Below, piece after piece: positions 1 through 11,487 of a stretch of 64,000 nt of DNA. The notes beneath the pieces were generated by a model. The model was given only the letters and a program-made list of their open reading frames with translations, ran no database searches and was not told where the DNA came from. Position numbers and translations under genes: made by a program. The stretch spans positions 24,657,536-24,721,535 of the forward strand of contig NC_134524.1 in the NCBI RefSeq assembly GCF_027942865.1. The letters are read 5' to 3'. Every line of letters starts with the position of its first letter. Within the stretch, counting starts at the first letter, position 1. Origin of the DNA: Odontesthes bonariensis. Taxonomy: Eukaryota; Chordata; Actinopteri; Atheriniformes; Atherinopsidae.

Positions 1-499
1 CAATCTTTAAAAACAATGATTCATTTGGAAATCACATTAAATTTAACTCAAAATGATGTATTCCAGGAAAGTAGGTTCACTCTGACAGTACAACAGGACA
101 CTAATGCCTGCCACTCATTTCAAAGACGCCGCGTTTCTCACTCATCTTTCAACTAGACTTGCCTGTCAATCAACTGGAGTGACACCTGAGGTGTCCAATC
201 AGGTTCCAGAGGTGGCCGTTCGGGAGCCGGCTCTTCTTTGGGAGCCGAGTCAAAAGTGCCGAGCTTCGTCCCTGGCCTGCCCCTCACCTCATTGGCCCAG
301 GCTTCAATCAATCATGACTAAAGGGCCGATCTACCAGTTTATGCGCCAATAGGAGGGTTTATATACCGTTATCCACATATTGTTTTAAATCTTTATTATA
401 TTATATTTCGTAAAAAAAAAAAAAAAGCGCAGGCCAGTAAGTCATCAGGCCAGCGGGCAAATGCCCGGTATGCCTTACTATCAGTCCAGCGGTGGGTGG
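1..499. other. Unassigned flank
   Basis: No convincing gene is visible. Short open frames here have no recognisable domain. An A-rich run at 412-426 is followed by a GC-rich stretch with a short self-complementary core around 447-466. This could be the edge of an interspersed repeat, but I cannot name a family. Confidence 0.4.
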
Positions 500-2450
500 C
501 ATGCTGTCGGACGTCTGTAAACAGCCCTAGTGGAAGCAAGTACACGTGATTTGATAAAGGATTATGAGGATGGTGGTGTAAAAGCAATTGATTTTGAAAT
601 TATGAATGGTATATTGAAGATCAAATGGCTTCGTTCTTTCTTAAGAAATGATGATGAGATGGTTCTCGCTACCTTCTCTTGTTTTTAACAAAGTTGAAGG
701 TATTGATTTTCTATTAGTATGTGATTTTGAAATTTCAAAACTGCCCATAAAACTGTCCAAATTTCATCAACAGCTTTTGTTAAATTGGAAACTGATGTTC
801 AAGCATAATTTCAGCCCTCATAATATACCATTGTGGAATAATCGGGTAATATTGAATGGAAGGAAGTCTATGTTTATGGAAGACTGGATGACTAAACAAA
901 TTTGGTCTGTTAGACACATAATGGATGATAATGGAAACAAAGTTGAATTGAATTATTTTAATGCTAAATATAGCATGAGTTGTTCAAGTGAGACTTATAG
1001 GAAAGTCATACAGAATATCCCACAAGTCCTTATCCAATCAGTAAAGACTTTGTTATAGGACTAGGTGCTGAAGTCCCTTCATGTTCATGGTAAGTGACAG
1101 TGGAGTGGGATTTGCCACTGCTGACCATGTGGCACCCCCTACGCGACACATCATCAGTTGTGTGCCCGGGCATCATAGGGTGTTTCGGCCATTTCCTCAC
1201 AAGACACCCTCTGCCAGGGTTGGCCCACCACAGGCTGATCAGACCTGGGTGCGTGTTGCACGGTGGCACCACATGCTCGCCCGGCAGCCCACGTTGTGTC
1301 CCTGCGCTTGAGCCACAGCCAGTGACTGCTTTGCTCAGCTGCCGCAGACAGTTCTTTCATTGCCCTCCGTTGGGCCTGCCCTCTGATGCCAACTTCCTTC
1401 AGCAGCCCCGTGGTACTTTTGGCCACAAAGCCTCTGCAGCCCACCTCGACAGGCCACACCTTCACGTTCCAGCCCCGCCCCTCTGCTTCAGCTGCTAGGT
1501 TGGCATACCGCAGCCTCTTCCGCTCATATGCCTCCCCGATCGAATCCTCCAATGGGACAATGGGCTCCACAATGAAGACACAGTGGCAGGACTTGGACCA
1601 TAGGACCAGGTCCGGGCGCAAGTTCGTTACTGCGATTTCGGGTGGAAAGCTGAGCCTCAGAACAATATCTTGAAAATTCCAACTCCAAGTTTACATCAAA
1701 TAAAGTTAGATGATATGGACCTAGTAAGTGAAAAATGTAACAATACATTTTTAAGACAGTATTCAGTAAACACCTTATATCCAGGTATAGCAAGAAGCTC
1801 ATTCATTCTTAGGGATTATAACAAATGTGAAAAATCAACTATTGGGACAAAATACTTCAAATTCCCCCAAAATGTAAAGAAGTTAATTTAAATATAAACA
1901 ACATCTATCCCTAAAATTATTTTTTAAAAAGAAGATTTCATTTTGTTGTAGAAAACTGTTGTAATTGTAAAACAAAGTTCCATAAACATGGATTTCTGTT
2001 TTTTTCAAAACATCCAAGTAGGCATATTCCTCAAAGATAAAAAAAACAGAGTTCTTGGTAAATAACCTCATCATCATCACTAAATATTATATTCACAAGT
2101 GTCGATGTGCCAAATCCCCACCTTCATGGCTTACATTAAAAAATTATATATCCTTGTTACAAAAATGTCTGAAACTATCCCCATGCAGATAAATTATACT
2201 CACTCATGGAAAATCTTCACCTGTCCTAACCCCCCGGTAACTGTTTAGAATGGACTTACCTTTTCTTTTCTCCTCGTTTTTTTTATTGTTTATTATCCCT
2301 TTTTTATCTTGTGCATTTAAGATCCTTCAATTTTATTTTCTATATGTGGAGGTGTGAATATGTAAAGTTAAAAAAAAACTGTTTACTTTTGAGTATGTAA
2401 TTGTTTTGTCTATGTGACATGTTTGAATAAAAAAAATAAATAAAAAAAAA
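500..2450 (+). mobile_element. L1-type LINE, 5'-truncated ORF2 fragment with A-rich tail
   Basis: The plus strand encodes pieces of the C-terminal third of an L1/Tx1-group ORF2. Visible pieces are MNGILKIKWLRSFL (about 604-645), then after a frameshift near 658 LPIKLSKFHQQLL and NNRVILNGRKSMFMEDW (to about 885), stopping near 1057. A related piece, RQYSVNTLYPGIARS, resumes near 1757. The stretch between about 1060 and 1670 is foreign to L1. The 3' end is marked by an A-rich tail with AATAAA-like motifs at about 2425-2450. Endonuclease and reverse transcriptase core are absent, as expected for incomplete reverse transcription. Internal stops and frameshifts make it inactive. Subfamily is not determined. 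Confidence 0.75.
1154..1660 (-). pseudogene. Fragment with PD-(D/E)xK-like nuclease domain of a non-LTR retroelement type, nested in L1
   Basis: The minus-strand frame reads LRPDLVLWSK, then VEPIVPLED, YERKRLRYANL, PVEVGCRGFVAKSTTGLL and WLWLKR. The spacing of RPD, an acidic residue and a YERK lysine resembles the restriction-like endonuclease found at the C-terminus of R2/R4-clade LINEs. Sequences with the PVEVGCRGF motif recur in fish and invertebrate genomes. No reverse transcriptase is visible upstream. The fragment begins and ends inside the L1 copy, whose translation resumes on the far side. The link to an R2/R4-like LINE is inference; another repetitive nuclease family would also fit. 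Confidence 0.5.
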
Positions 2451-4440
2451 TCTCCACTGGTTGAGAGGTCTCTCATCCAGAGCTAAATACAGAGTTGCGA
2501 CGCGCTTTGATGTCGCCGGCATGGCTGTCACGTGGTCCATGTGAGCCTCCGTAGTTACAGACGTCACAGCGCTTTCAGTCAGCTTGAACGGGTCTTAGCG
2601 GGACGGAGCACAAAAACTACAACTTTAACTTTTACCATGCATTTTGCGGTAAATATTGACCCTTAAAAGTGCATTGATCACGTCACTGAGGATGTATTTT
2701 ATCAATGTTTTTCTTCTTTGGAGCGGCAGAGACACATTTATCAGCGTTTTAAATGGTAGAGGGTGCCCCTACCTCGTCCTCCTTCATACTGAATCATGCC
2801 AGCGGTCCAGCTTACCTTCAGATCTACATCCTCCAACAGAGCATGATATCACTGTCTGTTCCTCCTGTTGTCCCAAACACTCCATCTGTAGAAGATGTCC
2901 TTCAGTCTGTCTGTTCTCTCTGGTGTCAGATGGAAAATGAGCTGAATGGCAAAGCTGGGCTGAATAAGTGATTTTAAAGAAGCTTTAAATGACTTGGAGG
3001 GAAATATGTGGCTGTTGATGCTTTGACTGATGAGCCGGGATCAGTTATTCTTTTCTGTAGAAGACCTAATTATTCTGTATATCTCATGTGAACCTTGAAG
3101 CAACTCTGCTGGAGTTGGGTTAGATGGTCATGTTGATCATTTCCATCAATCACCAGTGAGTGGGATCAGGTCTGGATCACTGAAAACTCAGTTTCAGGAA
3201 CACAACTCTTTGTCATTCTTAGTCTCCTCCATAAAAGTAGATTTTTACATCTTCAGTTTCTTGGTAGTCCCCAGAACAACCATCTTCCACCATGTCCCAC
3301 CCTCTGACTTTATCACCCGCAGCCATGTTAGTAAGATGGAAATGTCTCTTCTACCAGAACATCATCTGCTTCTTAGATAAAACTGCATCTCACAGATTCC
3401 ACTTATTCAGCTCCTCTTAGTCACAGCACCCTCTGCTGGATTGTAGGGGAACTACAGCAGACTGACATTTATTGGAATCTTAGCAGTGTGGTGTGAGGAC
3501 AGGATGGTGGAACTACATATTTATTGTTCTCACTGTTTTCCCCAGAGATTCTTAGTGGGAGACTTATGACACCATCTTCAGCTGAAGCCTCTTGGTCTCA
3601 TCCTGTTCCCTCTTTGTTCCCAAGATACTTTCATCAGTCAGATTAACCTTCAGTTAGTGCATCATTTAATTCCAACAGAATCATGTCAGCATCACTATGG
3701 GGTATCATGGATATATTTATTTATCATTTCTTCAAAGTAATTAAATATAAACTCCATTAGTAGTAGATAAATATGTAGATATATTTTTTTCTGATAAATA
3801 GTTTCTGTCTATTGTGTTTTATCGTATATGTATAATGTATTATTTCTTAATTTTTCAACTTAATCATACACAGAATAACATGTTTATATTTCTACAGTCA
3901 GCTCAACACTACAGATATCTGTACAATGTTTTGTATGCCATGCTTTTTGTACATTTACATAGAACAATACATTTTATTGAGAAAAAAACCCTCCTAACTC
4001 GGTCACATGGTACGGCCGGTTCGAAAGGCCTCTGAATCACCACATAGTCATCGACATGCGCCTCGGTACAAGCTTCACAAAATACATCCGAAGTTACTGG
4101 ACACGCGCTTCAGAGTCAAGACCCTGTTGGAAACATCACCAGAGAGTCTCTATTATGAGGAGAGGGAAAACTGGCGGCTATTTCCGAGTGGTACTGCACT
4201 CTAGGGGCGCCAACGAAGCAGTGCAGAGCACGCCGAACTCTATGGTGGTACTATGAAATCCACCTTAGATGCAGCCATTGCTTTGGATATAATTTTTTAT
4301 ATTTTTTCATTTTAATTTTCCTAAAGGCAGGATAAATTATCCTTTCAAACGGCACTTGGTTTGATTTTTTAGACTCACTAGATTAGTTTAAAATACACAT
4401 TTATTGTCAGTATTGCATCCCGAGTGACGTCACGCATGTG
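2451..4440. other. Noncoding stretch without supported gene
   Basis: No open frame here has a recognisable domain. A GC-richer part (2460-2640) gives way to ordinary noncoding DNA. An AT-rich block at about 3780-3870 is clearly similar to 17630-17710, so this belongs to a sequence family also present downstream of zinc-finger copy A. Nothing else can be named. Confidence 0.4.
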
Positions 4441-5290
4441 GCATCACTTTACGGCATGATCAGTCCTAGCGCTGAGCTAGCAGAGAGGGATTAGCTCAAA
4501 TAGTTACAGATTTCAGCACAGCCCTTTTACATACTCTCTGACTAGCCTCTGGTTTAGCTTTGGTTGTTGTTAGCGGCACCAGGTTAGCACTCTGGCACAG
4601 TGGACGAGTGCCGTAAAGCAGCCGGTCGTAATCAGCCGTGCGTTCTTCAGATTCCGTTAGCTAGATGCTAGCGGATACTGACTCGCAAATGCCAGACCTG
4701 TAAGAAAACAGAAAGCTATAACTCCCAGGTTATTGTACTTTCGATATAAATCCACATTCCTCTGTCAGAAATCACAGTATTATTTTCAGGTTTCAGCCGC
4801 TAGTGGGGACATTTTTTGAGTTATTAGCGCCAGCCCTATGGAAAATGGTCATTCTGCACTCGCTCGCCAGCGCCCCCAGAGAAAATCAACTGAACTTCAG
4901 CCAAATTTTTTATAATGGGGCGAATAGGAAGTGGAACGGCTGTCTGTAAAAGGGCTGTGACATCACTACAGACAAATACGCACATTGAGAAACGGCCCAT
5001 TACCCGACACACACTGCGAAGCCTCGGCTCATCTCGGCTCATCTCGGAACATCTGGTAGCATAGCAACAGAAAGCTGCATGCAGGTGAGTCCAGAAAAGA
5101 ATGAATTTAGCGGTCAGACGTTAGCAGAAATGTCTTCAAAGTGCTCTGTGTCATTGGTTTGATTCCTGCTGCTGGACACGGGCAGTCAGAACATGCAGCA
5201 GAGAGTAAAAAGTTCAGATAACCTGGCTGCTATTCACAGTTAGCCCGGCATGCTAACGCTAACCGTTAAACCATCCCAGAAACACAACCA
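4441..5290. repeat. Possible unclassified element with inverted 15-mer
   Basis: CACAGCCCTTTTACA at about 4517-4531 recurs in inverse orientation at about 4943-4957, bracketing some 410 bases without coding capacity. Short tandem copies of CTCATCTCGG-like sequence lie near 5032-5050. A MITE is one explanation, but no target duplication was found. Confidence 0.2.
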
Positions 5291-5291
5291 C

Positions 5292-5340
5292 AGTCACGTG
5301 ACTCCTCATTCTCAATATGAGAATAAGGAGTCACGTGACT
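5292..5340. repeat. Near-perfect hairpin, 23-bp arms and 3-nt loop
   Basis: Arms 5292-5314 and 5318-5340 are reverse complements with one mismatch, around the loop ATA. Each arm contains AGTCACGTGACT, itself a palindrome. The right arm begins with TGAGAATAAGGA, which is also the left terminus proposed for the transposon at 5318-7595. The palindrome may therefore be two element ends abutting head to head. Confidence 0.85.
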
Positions 5341-5369
5341 CCGGTCGGCCATGTTGACAGAAGAATCTA

Positions 5370-6383
5370 TTGGTTGCCAGGGGCAACGCCATTAACTTAA
5401 CAGATATCTTCCCGCATTTGTCATTTCGGCAGGGCAGAGACGAATACAAAAGAAAGAAAGAAAGCAAAGCAATGGAGAGAGATAAGGCGAAAGAAAAGGG
5501 ACCTTACAGGGACAAGCTTATTACAAGCGCAAAGCAGCGGTATTTGGAGAAACTGTCCAGCATCTAAAATATTGATCCTTACGCGCTCCCTGCAGCAGAA
5601 TAGCACAGAGACCTGGACCAGTTACCTCCGTGCACATATATGGACATAGTCAATTATCTTGTCTTTGGTGTAAGTTACTACACTATGCAGGAGTTTAAAA
5701 GTCACAAATCTTTGGAATCGTACGAGACTTTCTGCTGTGGCTGGGTGCAGCACTTGGCCATCTACAAGCCTCCAGGTGGCTCTGGTGATAACAGCGTTGT
5801 ACTGGCAAAGGTAAGGTTCTTGTCATGCATTTTAGTATGTTGTAATTACATTGCATTGAGACACTTCTTGACCAAAATGACAACGTAATTAACTGCGACT
5901 TGTTTTGTAAACACTAGATTAACGAGATGTTCAATGTACACAAACGTTTCCAATGTTTTGATGTATGCTAAAGCTTATGTTTAGGTATTTAGTTGTCATT
6001 TGATTTTAGCCCAACGACACATACTGTAGCAGGTTATTGTGTTGGGTGTTGGGGGCTGCAAAGTGAACAAACCAGTTCTGGGTTGGCTAGGGTACTTATG
6101 TGTGATTGCAAGGCGTACATTCCTCGTTAGATTTAAGCCATTAACATTTTGAATGCAAGGTGTACATGTCCTGGTTAGATTACAGCCATTATCAATGTGT
6201 CTAAAGTGTAGACTGTAACTTGAAATAAATGCTTTTTACTGTTTAGTTTATTTCACAGGTCCTGCATTCACGGAGACTCTGAGCCTCCACTTACCAGTCC
6301 AGTGGTATCACTTCAGTTGTGTGGGGCTTGTGGACAGACCCTCCGCTGACACGCCATGGTTTTGCTCTTGTTGCGCTGAATAG
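5370..6383 (+). pseudogene. YqaJ/SWIM-family protein remnant, two exons, ending in partial PHD finger
   Basis: Exon 1 runs from about 5370 to 5810. It reads DIFPHLSFRQGRDEYKRKK, EKGPYRDKLITSAKQRYLEK, then MDIVNYLVFGVSYYTMQEF and WVQHLAIYKPPGG, motifs of a repetitive fish protein family with SWIM and YqaJ-like recombinase domains. Two in-frame stops interrupt it: TAA at about 5565 and TAG at 5601 (probably from TGG). A donor GTAAGG follows at 5811; the acceptor TTTCACAG ends at 6258. Exon 2 opens in frame with VLHSRRL, the expected continuation, then hits TGA and jumps frame into QWYHFSCVGL and WFCSCC (6300-6380), the end of a PHD-type finger. The centre of the gene has been deleted. A poly(A) signal AATAAA lies at 6569-6574. 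Confidence 0.65.
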
Positions 6384-6761
6384 TGTTTCTTTGTTCTTTT
6401 GCACTAGTAACAGTATTATTTTATTATTGTTCGTTGTCAATGTTTACATGCTGGAAATTTTTATACTTTTTATTCTGAATGCACACATGTTCTTTTGCAC
6501 TGTTAACTTTTCCTAGAGGTATATTGCATTCTGCACCTTGCGCCCTTATTCTTTTTTCCTGTTCTGTTAATAAACATTGTTAAGCCATATCAAGTTGTTT
6601 CAAGCATTTATTTCAAACAAATTAAAAGGTAATGAACAAGGCACTCAAACATTTATTTCAAACAAATTAAAAAGTAATAAACAATGAAGAATGAACTCAA
6701 ACAACACTTTTGCACATGTTCGTTAAGGCACAGCAAACAGTGACAATCTTATCTAAAGGCA

Positions 6762-7441
6762 TTAGGTTTTCACACTCACATTTGAGCAGCATGTGCACAG
6801 GTACAGTTGAATGTAAAAAGCTGAATTTGTCCAGTCAGCGTGGTTCTCCAACATCTCATATGATGGCTTACCTACAACAGAATAAATAGTTTATGAAAAA
6901 AACCTATGCAATCAATGGCAAACCCATCACAGAACACATGCAAAATAAAGATACAGACTGAGAGGGTAACGCTGCTCATGGTATGACAAAAGGGCTGAAG
7001 GGGTACACATTAACACATTAGCCACATTAGGGGGTAGTTAATATTAATTTTCAAAGAGGCAACAGTTTGCAAATTGAGCATTTTCGAACAGGCAACAGTT
7101 CGCTAGTTAGCTAGGCAGCAACGTCAGGTGCACTTCAGGGTTTGCAAAAACATAAAGTAACTTCGTAGCTTTAAGAGACAACAACATAAAGAGATTTTTA
7201 GATAACGTACCCGAGTGAAAATGTAGAGAACACACTCTCATCGACGGAGGGGTGCAATCGAAAGTAAGGTCCAGCCAGCCAGGCAACCCGGCGTCTCCTC
7301 GTCAGGTCAGACGCCTGCTCTCCCTGATGCTGCATCCATTTAGGAAACCGAAAAAAAATGTATTTCGTTGTTTCTATGTTTCCCAAACGTATTATGTGAG
7401 GTACTGGAACAGTTCTTCACACAGCAGTGATTTCCAGGCAT
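6762..7441 (-). pseudogene. THAP zinc-finger protein remnant, two exons
   Basis: From ATG at 7441 the minus strand reads MPGNHCCVKNCSSTS, then FFRFPKWMQHQGEQ, TRRRRVAWLA, and near the exon end RVCSLHFHSG. The exon ends at 7211 before GTACGT. Exon 2 begins at 6871 after TTGTAG and continues KPSYEMLENHADW. The phase-1 junction rebuilds Ser-Gly-Lys-Pro exactly as in THAP proteins. The C2CH ligands (HCC...NC, then CSLH) are visible. Two frameshifts break it: one in a run of eight T at about 7350, and another before the CSLH motif. The frame stops at 6762 without a transposase domain, so the protein is truncated. AATAAA on this strand lies near 6646-6651. Confidence 0.7.
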
Positions 7442-7970
7442 GTTCTTGCAATTCCGCACTGTTTAAACTTACTGATTTAAAAACACACGCGTACAATGTA
7501 AACGAACGGAGAGAATGGCGTTTTCTCGCTAGCATTCTGCCAACATGGCGGATAGGGGCGGGGCTCTGTACTATGACGACAATTCCTCATTCTCAATAGA
7601 TTTCAATAAGCCGGCCAGATGGCCAAACAAAATGGAGCTTTATCCTTTTAGCTGTGTGTGAAACATACTTCTGGGCCCTTTTCTTCCTCTTTTCTAACCT
7701 TTTGGGGCACTTTTTGATCATCCTGTCACATTTCCCACTAAAGCTGCAGTTTTCTTAACTTCTTTCTGTAGTTTTGCTGAAATCTTTTGTGATTTAAAAA
7801 GTTTGATGATCAATGTCAAATGTAGAATGGTTCTTTCCAGACTTATCTGAGTATCATTTGGCTTTGTGATAGAAGTGTGCAGCCAAAACATGTGATTTGA
7901 TGTGTTTAACGTACACAATATGCCATATTTCATGATTAGATCTTAAAATGGGACTTAATTATGCTCAATA

Positions 7971-9523
7971 CAATGTTTCCCACAGATGTGAAGGCAGTGT
8001 GTGGTGGTGGGACGGGAGGTAAAAAATAAAGATTCTTCAAAATAATTCCTTCGTTAATAATTGGTTACACAGAACTTTATTGTATTAACCCATAAGAACC
8101 CAGACCCATTTCTATTTAAATGAAAATTAAGGGGGTTATAACACAGACTAAATAGACCACATAGAACCCATTTCAGAATTTTTTTCTCCAAAATACCACC
8201 CCCCACTGTCACAGATCTGTTATGTGACATATATGTCACATTGGGAGTTAAGAACCTGGATAATTTCTCCATCAAGGAAAATTATGGGGGACGTAAGGAT
8301 GTTTGACACCTGTGTCACGGTGGGTGACACAGGTGCGGCTTATCTGCAGATATTCACATCTTCATTGTAAACAAATTAATAACATAGCTAATTACACTGG
8401 TCGGACTGTTCAGCTCTGTTTCAGACTGATACCTCCGGTTCAGGCTGGTCCTCATCCTCAACACGCACGTCTCTTTTTCAATCGCGGAAAATATTTTTCA
8501 ATACTCATCTGGATTGAAGCAGCAAACATTCAGTGTAAGAGTTTAAAAAACCTACTTTATGTCATGCCATGGACTCATGCCATGTGTTTTATGTTTTAGA
8601 TCATGTTTGGTTTTCAGATAGTGTCTTTAGTTCTTAGTTAGATCATGTTTTAGGTTCAGGTCTTTAGTTTTCATCTCATGCCATCAGCCTCACGTCCCTC
8701 ACCTGTGTTTTCCCCTTCAGCTGCACTCAATCCCTAATCACCCTCCACAGTTTTAGTTTCCAGGTTTCTTTTCAGTTGTTGTGAGATCCTTCCCCGTCAC
8801 CATCCATGCTACGCCACGCCACAGATAAGTCACAGATGAGTTTCCATGCTTTTGTTTTGTTTTGTTTCGTTATATATTTTTCCACAGTTTAGGTTTTTGT
8901 ATCCGGTTCAGCCGCGCCTTTTGTTTACCATCTTTTTGTGAAATAAACTCACAGTTTTGCTTTTCATCCTCAATTCTGCATCCGCGTCCTCCCTTCAAAC
9001 CCAACCTTGCTGACACTTTATTTGATTCACAGCTGCTAGTGTATAGACCTCGACAACCCAACAACATTTTTTTTTTTTACGGCAAACTTGCGACTCGTTA
9101 ACTTTATAAAGAAGGCATAATCACTTGTTTGCTATGGATCAGGACGGAACAGGACAACATTGTATTCAAAATATAAAATATTTTTATAGGAATTTTTAAT
9201 GTGTGATTTTATAAAGGTGATACCAACCTTTTGTGAATTTCGCCAGCCGTCTTCTTTCGGTTGAGCTAATCTAACGCAACGCTGAAGCTAGCAAACTTCC
9301 AGGGAAGCACGGAGGGGAGGGGCTGTGTGTGTGAGTAGGCTATGCGAGAGAGACGCGAGGGACAGAGAGACGGAGGGAGGGAGAGCAGGGAAAGGAAATG
9401 CAGCTTAACGAATACGAGTATTTAAATAGCGTTAAAAAAAATAATAATGAAACGCAATATGTGGCGGCCGGTGTTGAATCTGTGGCGCACCGCCACGAAT
9501 TAGTCCATGTGTGGGAAACACTG
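7971..9523. mobile_element. hAT-like element, interrupted by a solo LTR
   Basis: The left end CAATGTTTCCCACA (7971) matches the inverse of the right end TGTGTGGGAAACACTG (to 9523) apart from small changes. This terminus is common in fish hAT-type elements. No exact 8-bp target duplication is visible (left GCTCAATA, right CAATATAA), so the boundaries may be off by a base or mutated. There is no transposase frame. The interior includes a separate unassigned block at about 8080-8255 with TTAACCC and GGGAGTTAA ends and a perfect 20-bp palindrome near 8221-8240. Confidence 0.5.
8560..9015 (+). mobile_element. Solo LTR of an LTR retrotransposon
   Basis: The 456-bp unit starts TGTCATGCC and ends CTTGCTGACA, the TG...CA form of an LTR. 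It is bounded by the 5-bp direct repeat CTTTA (8555-8559 and 9016-9020). A poly(A) signal AATAAA lies at 8942-8947, about 70 bases before the end. No primer-binding site, gag or pol follows, so the internal part was probably lost by LTR-LTR recombination. The 5-bp duplication fits Ty3/Gypsy or ERV-type integration; which one cannot be told. Confidence 0.8.
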
Positions 9524-9870
9524 CAATATAAATACTTTAATTACATGAAGAGTTTAAGTTGTGTGAAGAGGAGTCATAGCATTATTATAAAGACTTGTGG
9601 GTGATCCAGGAAAGTATCACAGGAGCAGTAGAAATCCAGTGCTCCTCAGTATCAGTGTGTGATTTCTCAGATTTACACTCAGAAGCCCATTAAAAGACAG
9701 TCTGACTGTCCTCTTCAGAAGTGTCTCATGAAAGCTTCATTATTCACTTTCCTTTACATATCCAATATTTTCTTTTATCCACGAACCAACAAGGACTGAG
9801 CACATGATAAAAAGGTTCTGGAAATGAGAACAGCTTTAGAAACGGAGAGAATCTGAACCTCAGTCTTTGG
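9524..9870. other. Noncoding, nothing recognised
   Basis: Ordinary AT-rich noncoding sequence between two hAT-like elements. No open frame, RNA gene or clear repeat was seen. Confidence 0.4.
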
Positions 9871-9873
9871 GAT

Positions 9874-11150
9874 TAGGGCCCGACCGATATGTCTTTTTCA
9901 GGGCCGATACCGATAATTATGGAAATGGGAGGCCGATAACCGATATGTGCAACCGATAAATAGAAACATTATTCACGATAAATTAAAAATAGCATGCCCT
10001 GACACAAACTTTCATATCCATTAAGTCTTTTTAATTGTAAAAATGAAAAGTGCAGGGAGCTGCCAGCAGCATTTGTAAAATAAACCCAAACATAACTTAT
10101 AAAATAATAATATAAATACATAATTATCAATAAAAAAATAAATCACTCCCTACTATGAGAATACTTGAATATATGCTATTTTTATATCAAGAAGTAATAG
10201 AAAATGAACTGACTGAGAACTAAAAAGCAAGTGTAGGGAGCTGCTTATAGCATTTTTAAACAGTAAAATAAACATAAACATCCCTGTACAACTTTACAAT
10301 GAACCATCTGAGTCTCGTCGCGTACGGCTTCATTAAGTTGTTCACCTAACACCATGGTTGTTAGCGCAAGCCTGCTAGCTACTTGGTGGTGGTGTGACAG
10401 CCTGTCTGGCTACCCGTCACAAGATGTTACTCCAGATGTTTGAAACGCATCGACTGGCCAAAACTTAATTCTATTAAAGTTAAGTAAGAGGAACATTACG
10501 ACCAATCACCGTTGGTTCTAATGTGCTGGGTAACCAGTTGTTACGGAACAAGATGGGCTCTCACACCGGCAGGCTACCAAGTAGCTAGCAGGCTTGCGCT
10601 AACAAATGGTTAGTCTCAGGAACAAACACAAACACGTTTTATTTGGTCTTCATTGACCATGGCTTTCAGTCGACCTTTCGTGTAGAACTACAGACACGTT
10701 CACGTTTCCATGTGGGGGTTTAAAAATGACTTTACACACGTTGTGGTGCCGTGCTTTTGCAACGTTGGTGTGTTTGTGACTTATTGCAGGGGATAAGGCT
10801 TCGTATATGCTTACCTTGAAGGGAGTTTGTTCTCTCTGCTTCAAGTAGTACTGCCACCAACGCGGCCCCAACTTGCACCGCAGCCGCCTTGAAACCGTTC
10901 GCAGCGTTCAGTAGCCAACCCGCCCCCAACTTGCGCCACGGCGGCCTTGAAACCGTTCGCAGCCTTGCATGTTGATTGGTTGTATTCCGTGTGTCAAACA
11001 AATCAGATGCTGTGACGGGCGGGGCAATGCTCATGAACTCAAAGTGGCGAGAGTGAGAGCAGAGGACGCGTTCAGAACAAAACGGCTGCAAAATTTGTTG
11101 TGAAAATTATATAAACTTATTGGTGGAAATTTATGGAAAGTGTGGCCGAT
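9874..11150 (+). mobile_element. hAT-like non-autonomous element, right end degraded
   Basis: Begins TAGGGCCCGACCGATAT and continues with several copies of CCGATA-type sequence, a start seen in many fish genomes as a non-autonomous hAT-like family. The far side near 11140 keeps a short related piece, GGCCGATATCCCC, but not the full inverted terminus, so the right boundary is approximate. Noncoding. An internal 268-bp unit (10346-10613) looks like a second element nested within it. Confidence 0.45.
10346..10613. mobile_element. Nested MITE with 28-bp perfect inverted repeat
   Basis: A perfect 28-bp inverted repeat occupies 10360-10387 and 10576-10603; its core contains GCAAGCCTGCTAGC. A weaker extension reaches CTAAC on both sides (10346 and 10613). 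The 188-bp interior is noncoding. The form is that of a MITE; the superfamily is unknown because no target duplication could be read. Confidence 0.6.
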
Positions 11151-11487
11151 ATCCCCAAAATGCTAAATACTCAGCTGCTGAAACTCAGATGAGATTCATG
11201 GGATATTGCACACAGTGGGTGTCGGTCTACAGAGTTATTATTACATTTTTTTTCTGAATTTGATCAAAAAGCTACAAATATTTTGAACTGTGACCTTAGT
11301 GGGTCTTTAAAGAAGCATTTTAAAGTTCACAGGGATTTAAATAAAAAGCACAGTAATGAGTTTAATGGAATCTGACTGGATGGTTAAAAACTGTGCAGAA
11401 AGGTTATCAAGAGAAGAAGAAAAGTGGGTGTGGTTTAACACGCTGCACGCCACAGCTGGATCTTATCGTATGTGCTGACAGTTGCAG

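Larger units (their letters stand above)
5318..7595. mobile_element. Decayed two-gene DNA transposon (ISL2EU-like), THAP and YqaJ-type genes convergent
   Basis: Left end TGAGAATAAGGA (5318-5329) and right end TCCTCATTCTCA (7584-7595) are inverted repeats with one mismatch, and both are flanked by ATA. A second inverted similarity, GCCATGTTGACAGAA near 5349 and the inverse of GCCATGTTGGCAGAA near 7540, lies just inside. Two spliced gene remnants start at the edges and point inward: a YqaJ/SWIM-family protein on plus and a THAP zinc-finger protein on minus. Transposons of the ISL2EU superfamily are described as encoding a transposase, often with a THAP domain, plus a YqaJ-type nuclease protein; that assignment is from memory. 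The transposase catalytic core is missing and both genes are broken, so this is an internally deleted, non-autonomous copy. Confidence 0.6.

Noticed and set aside
8080..8255. Possible piggyBac-type MITE with TTAACCC and GGGAGTTAA ends
   Set aside because: The inverted ends match over only a few bases and no clear TTAA duplication pair supports the boundaries.
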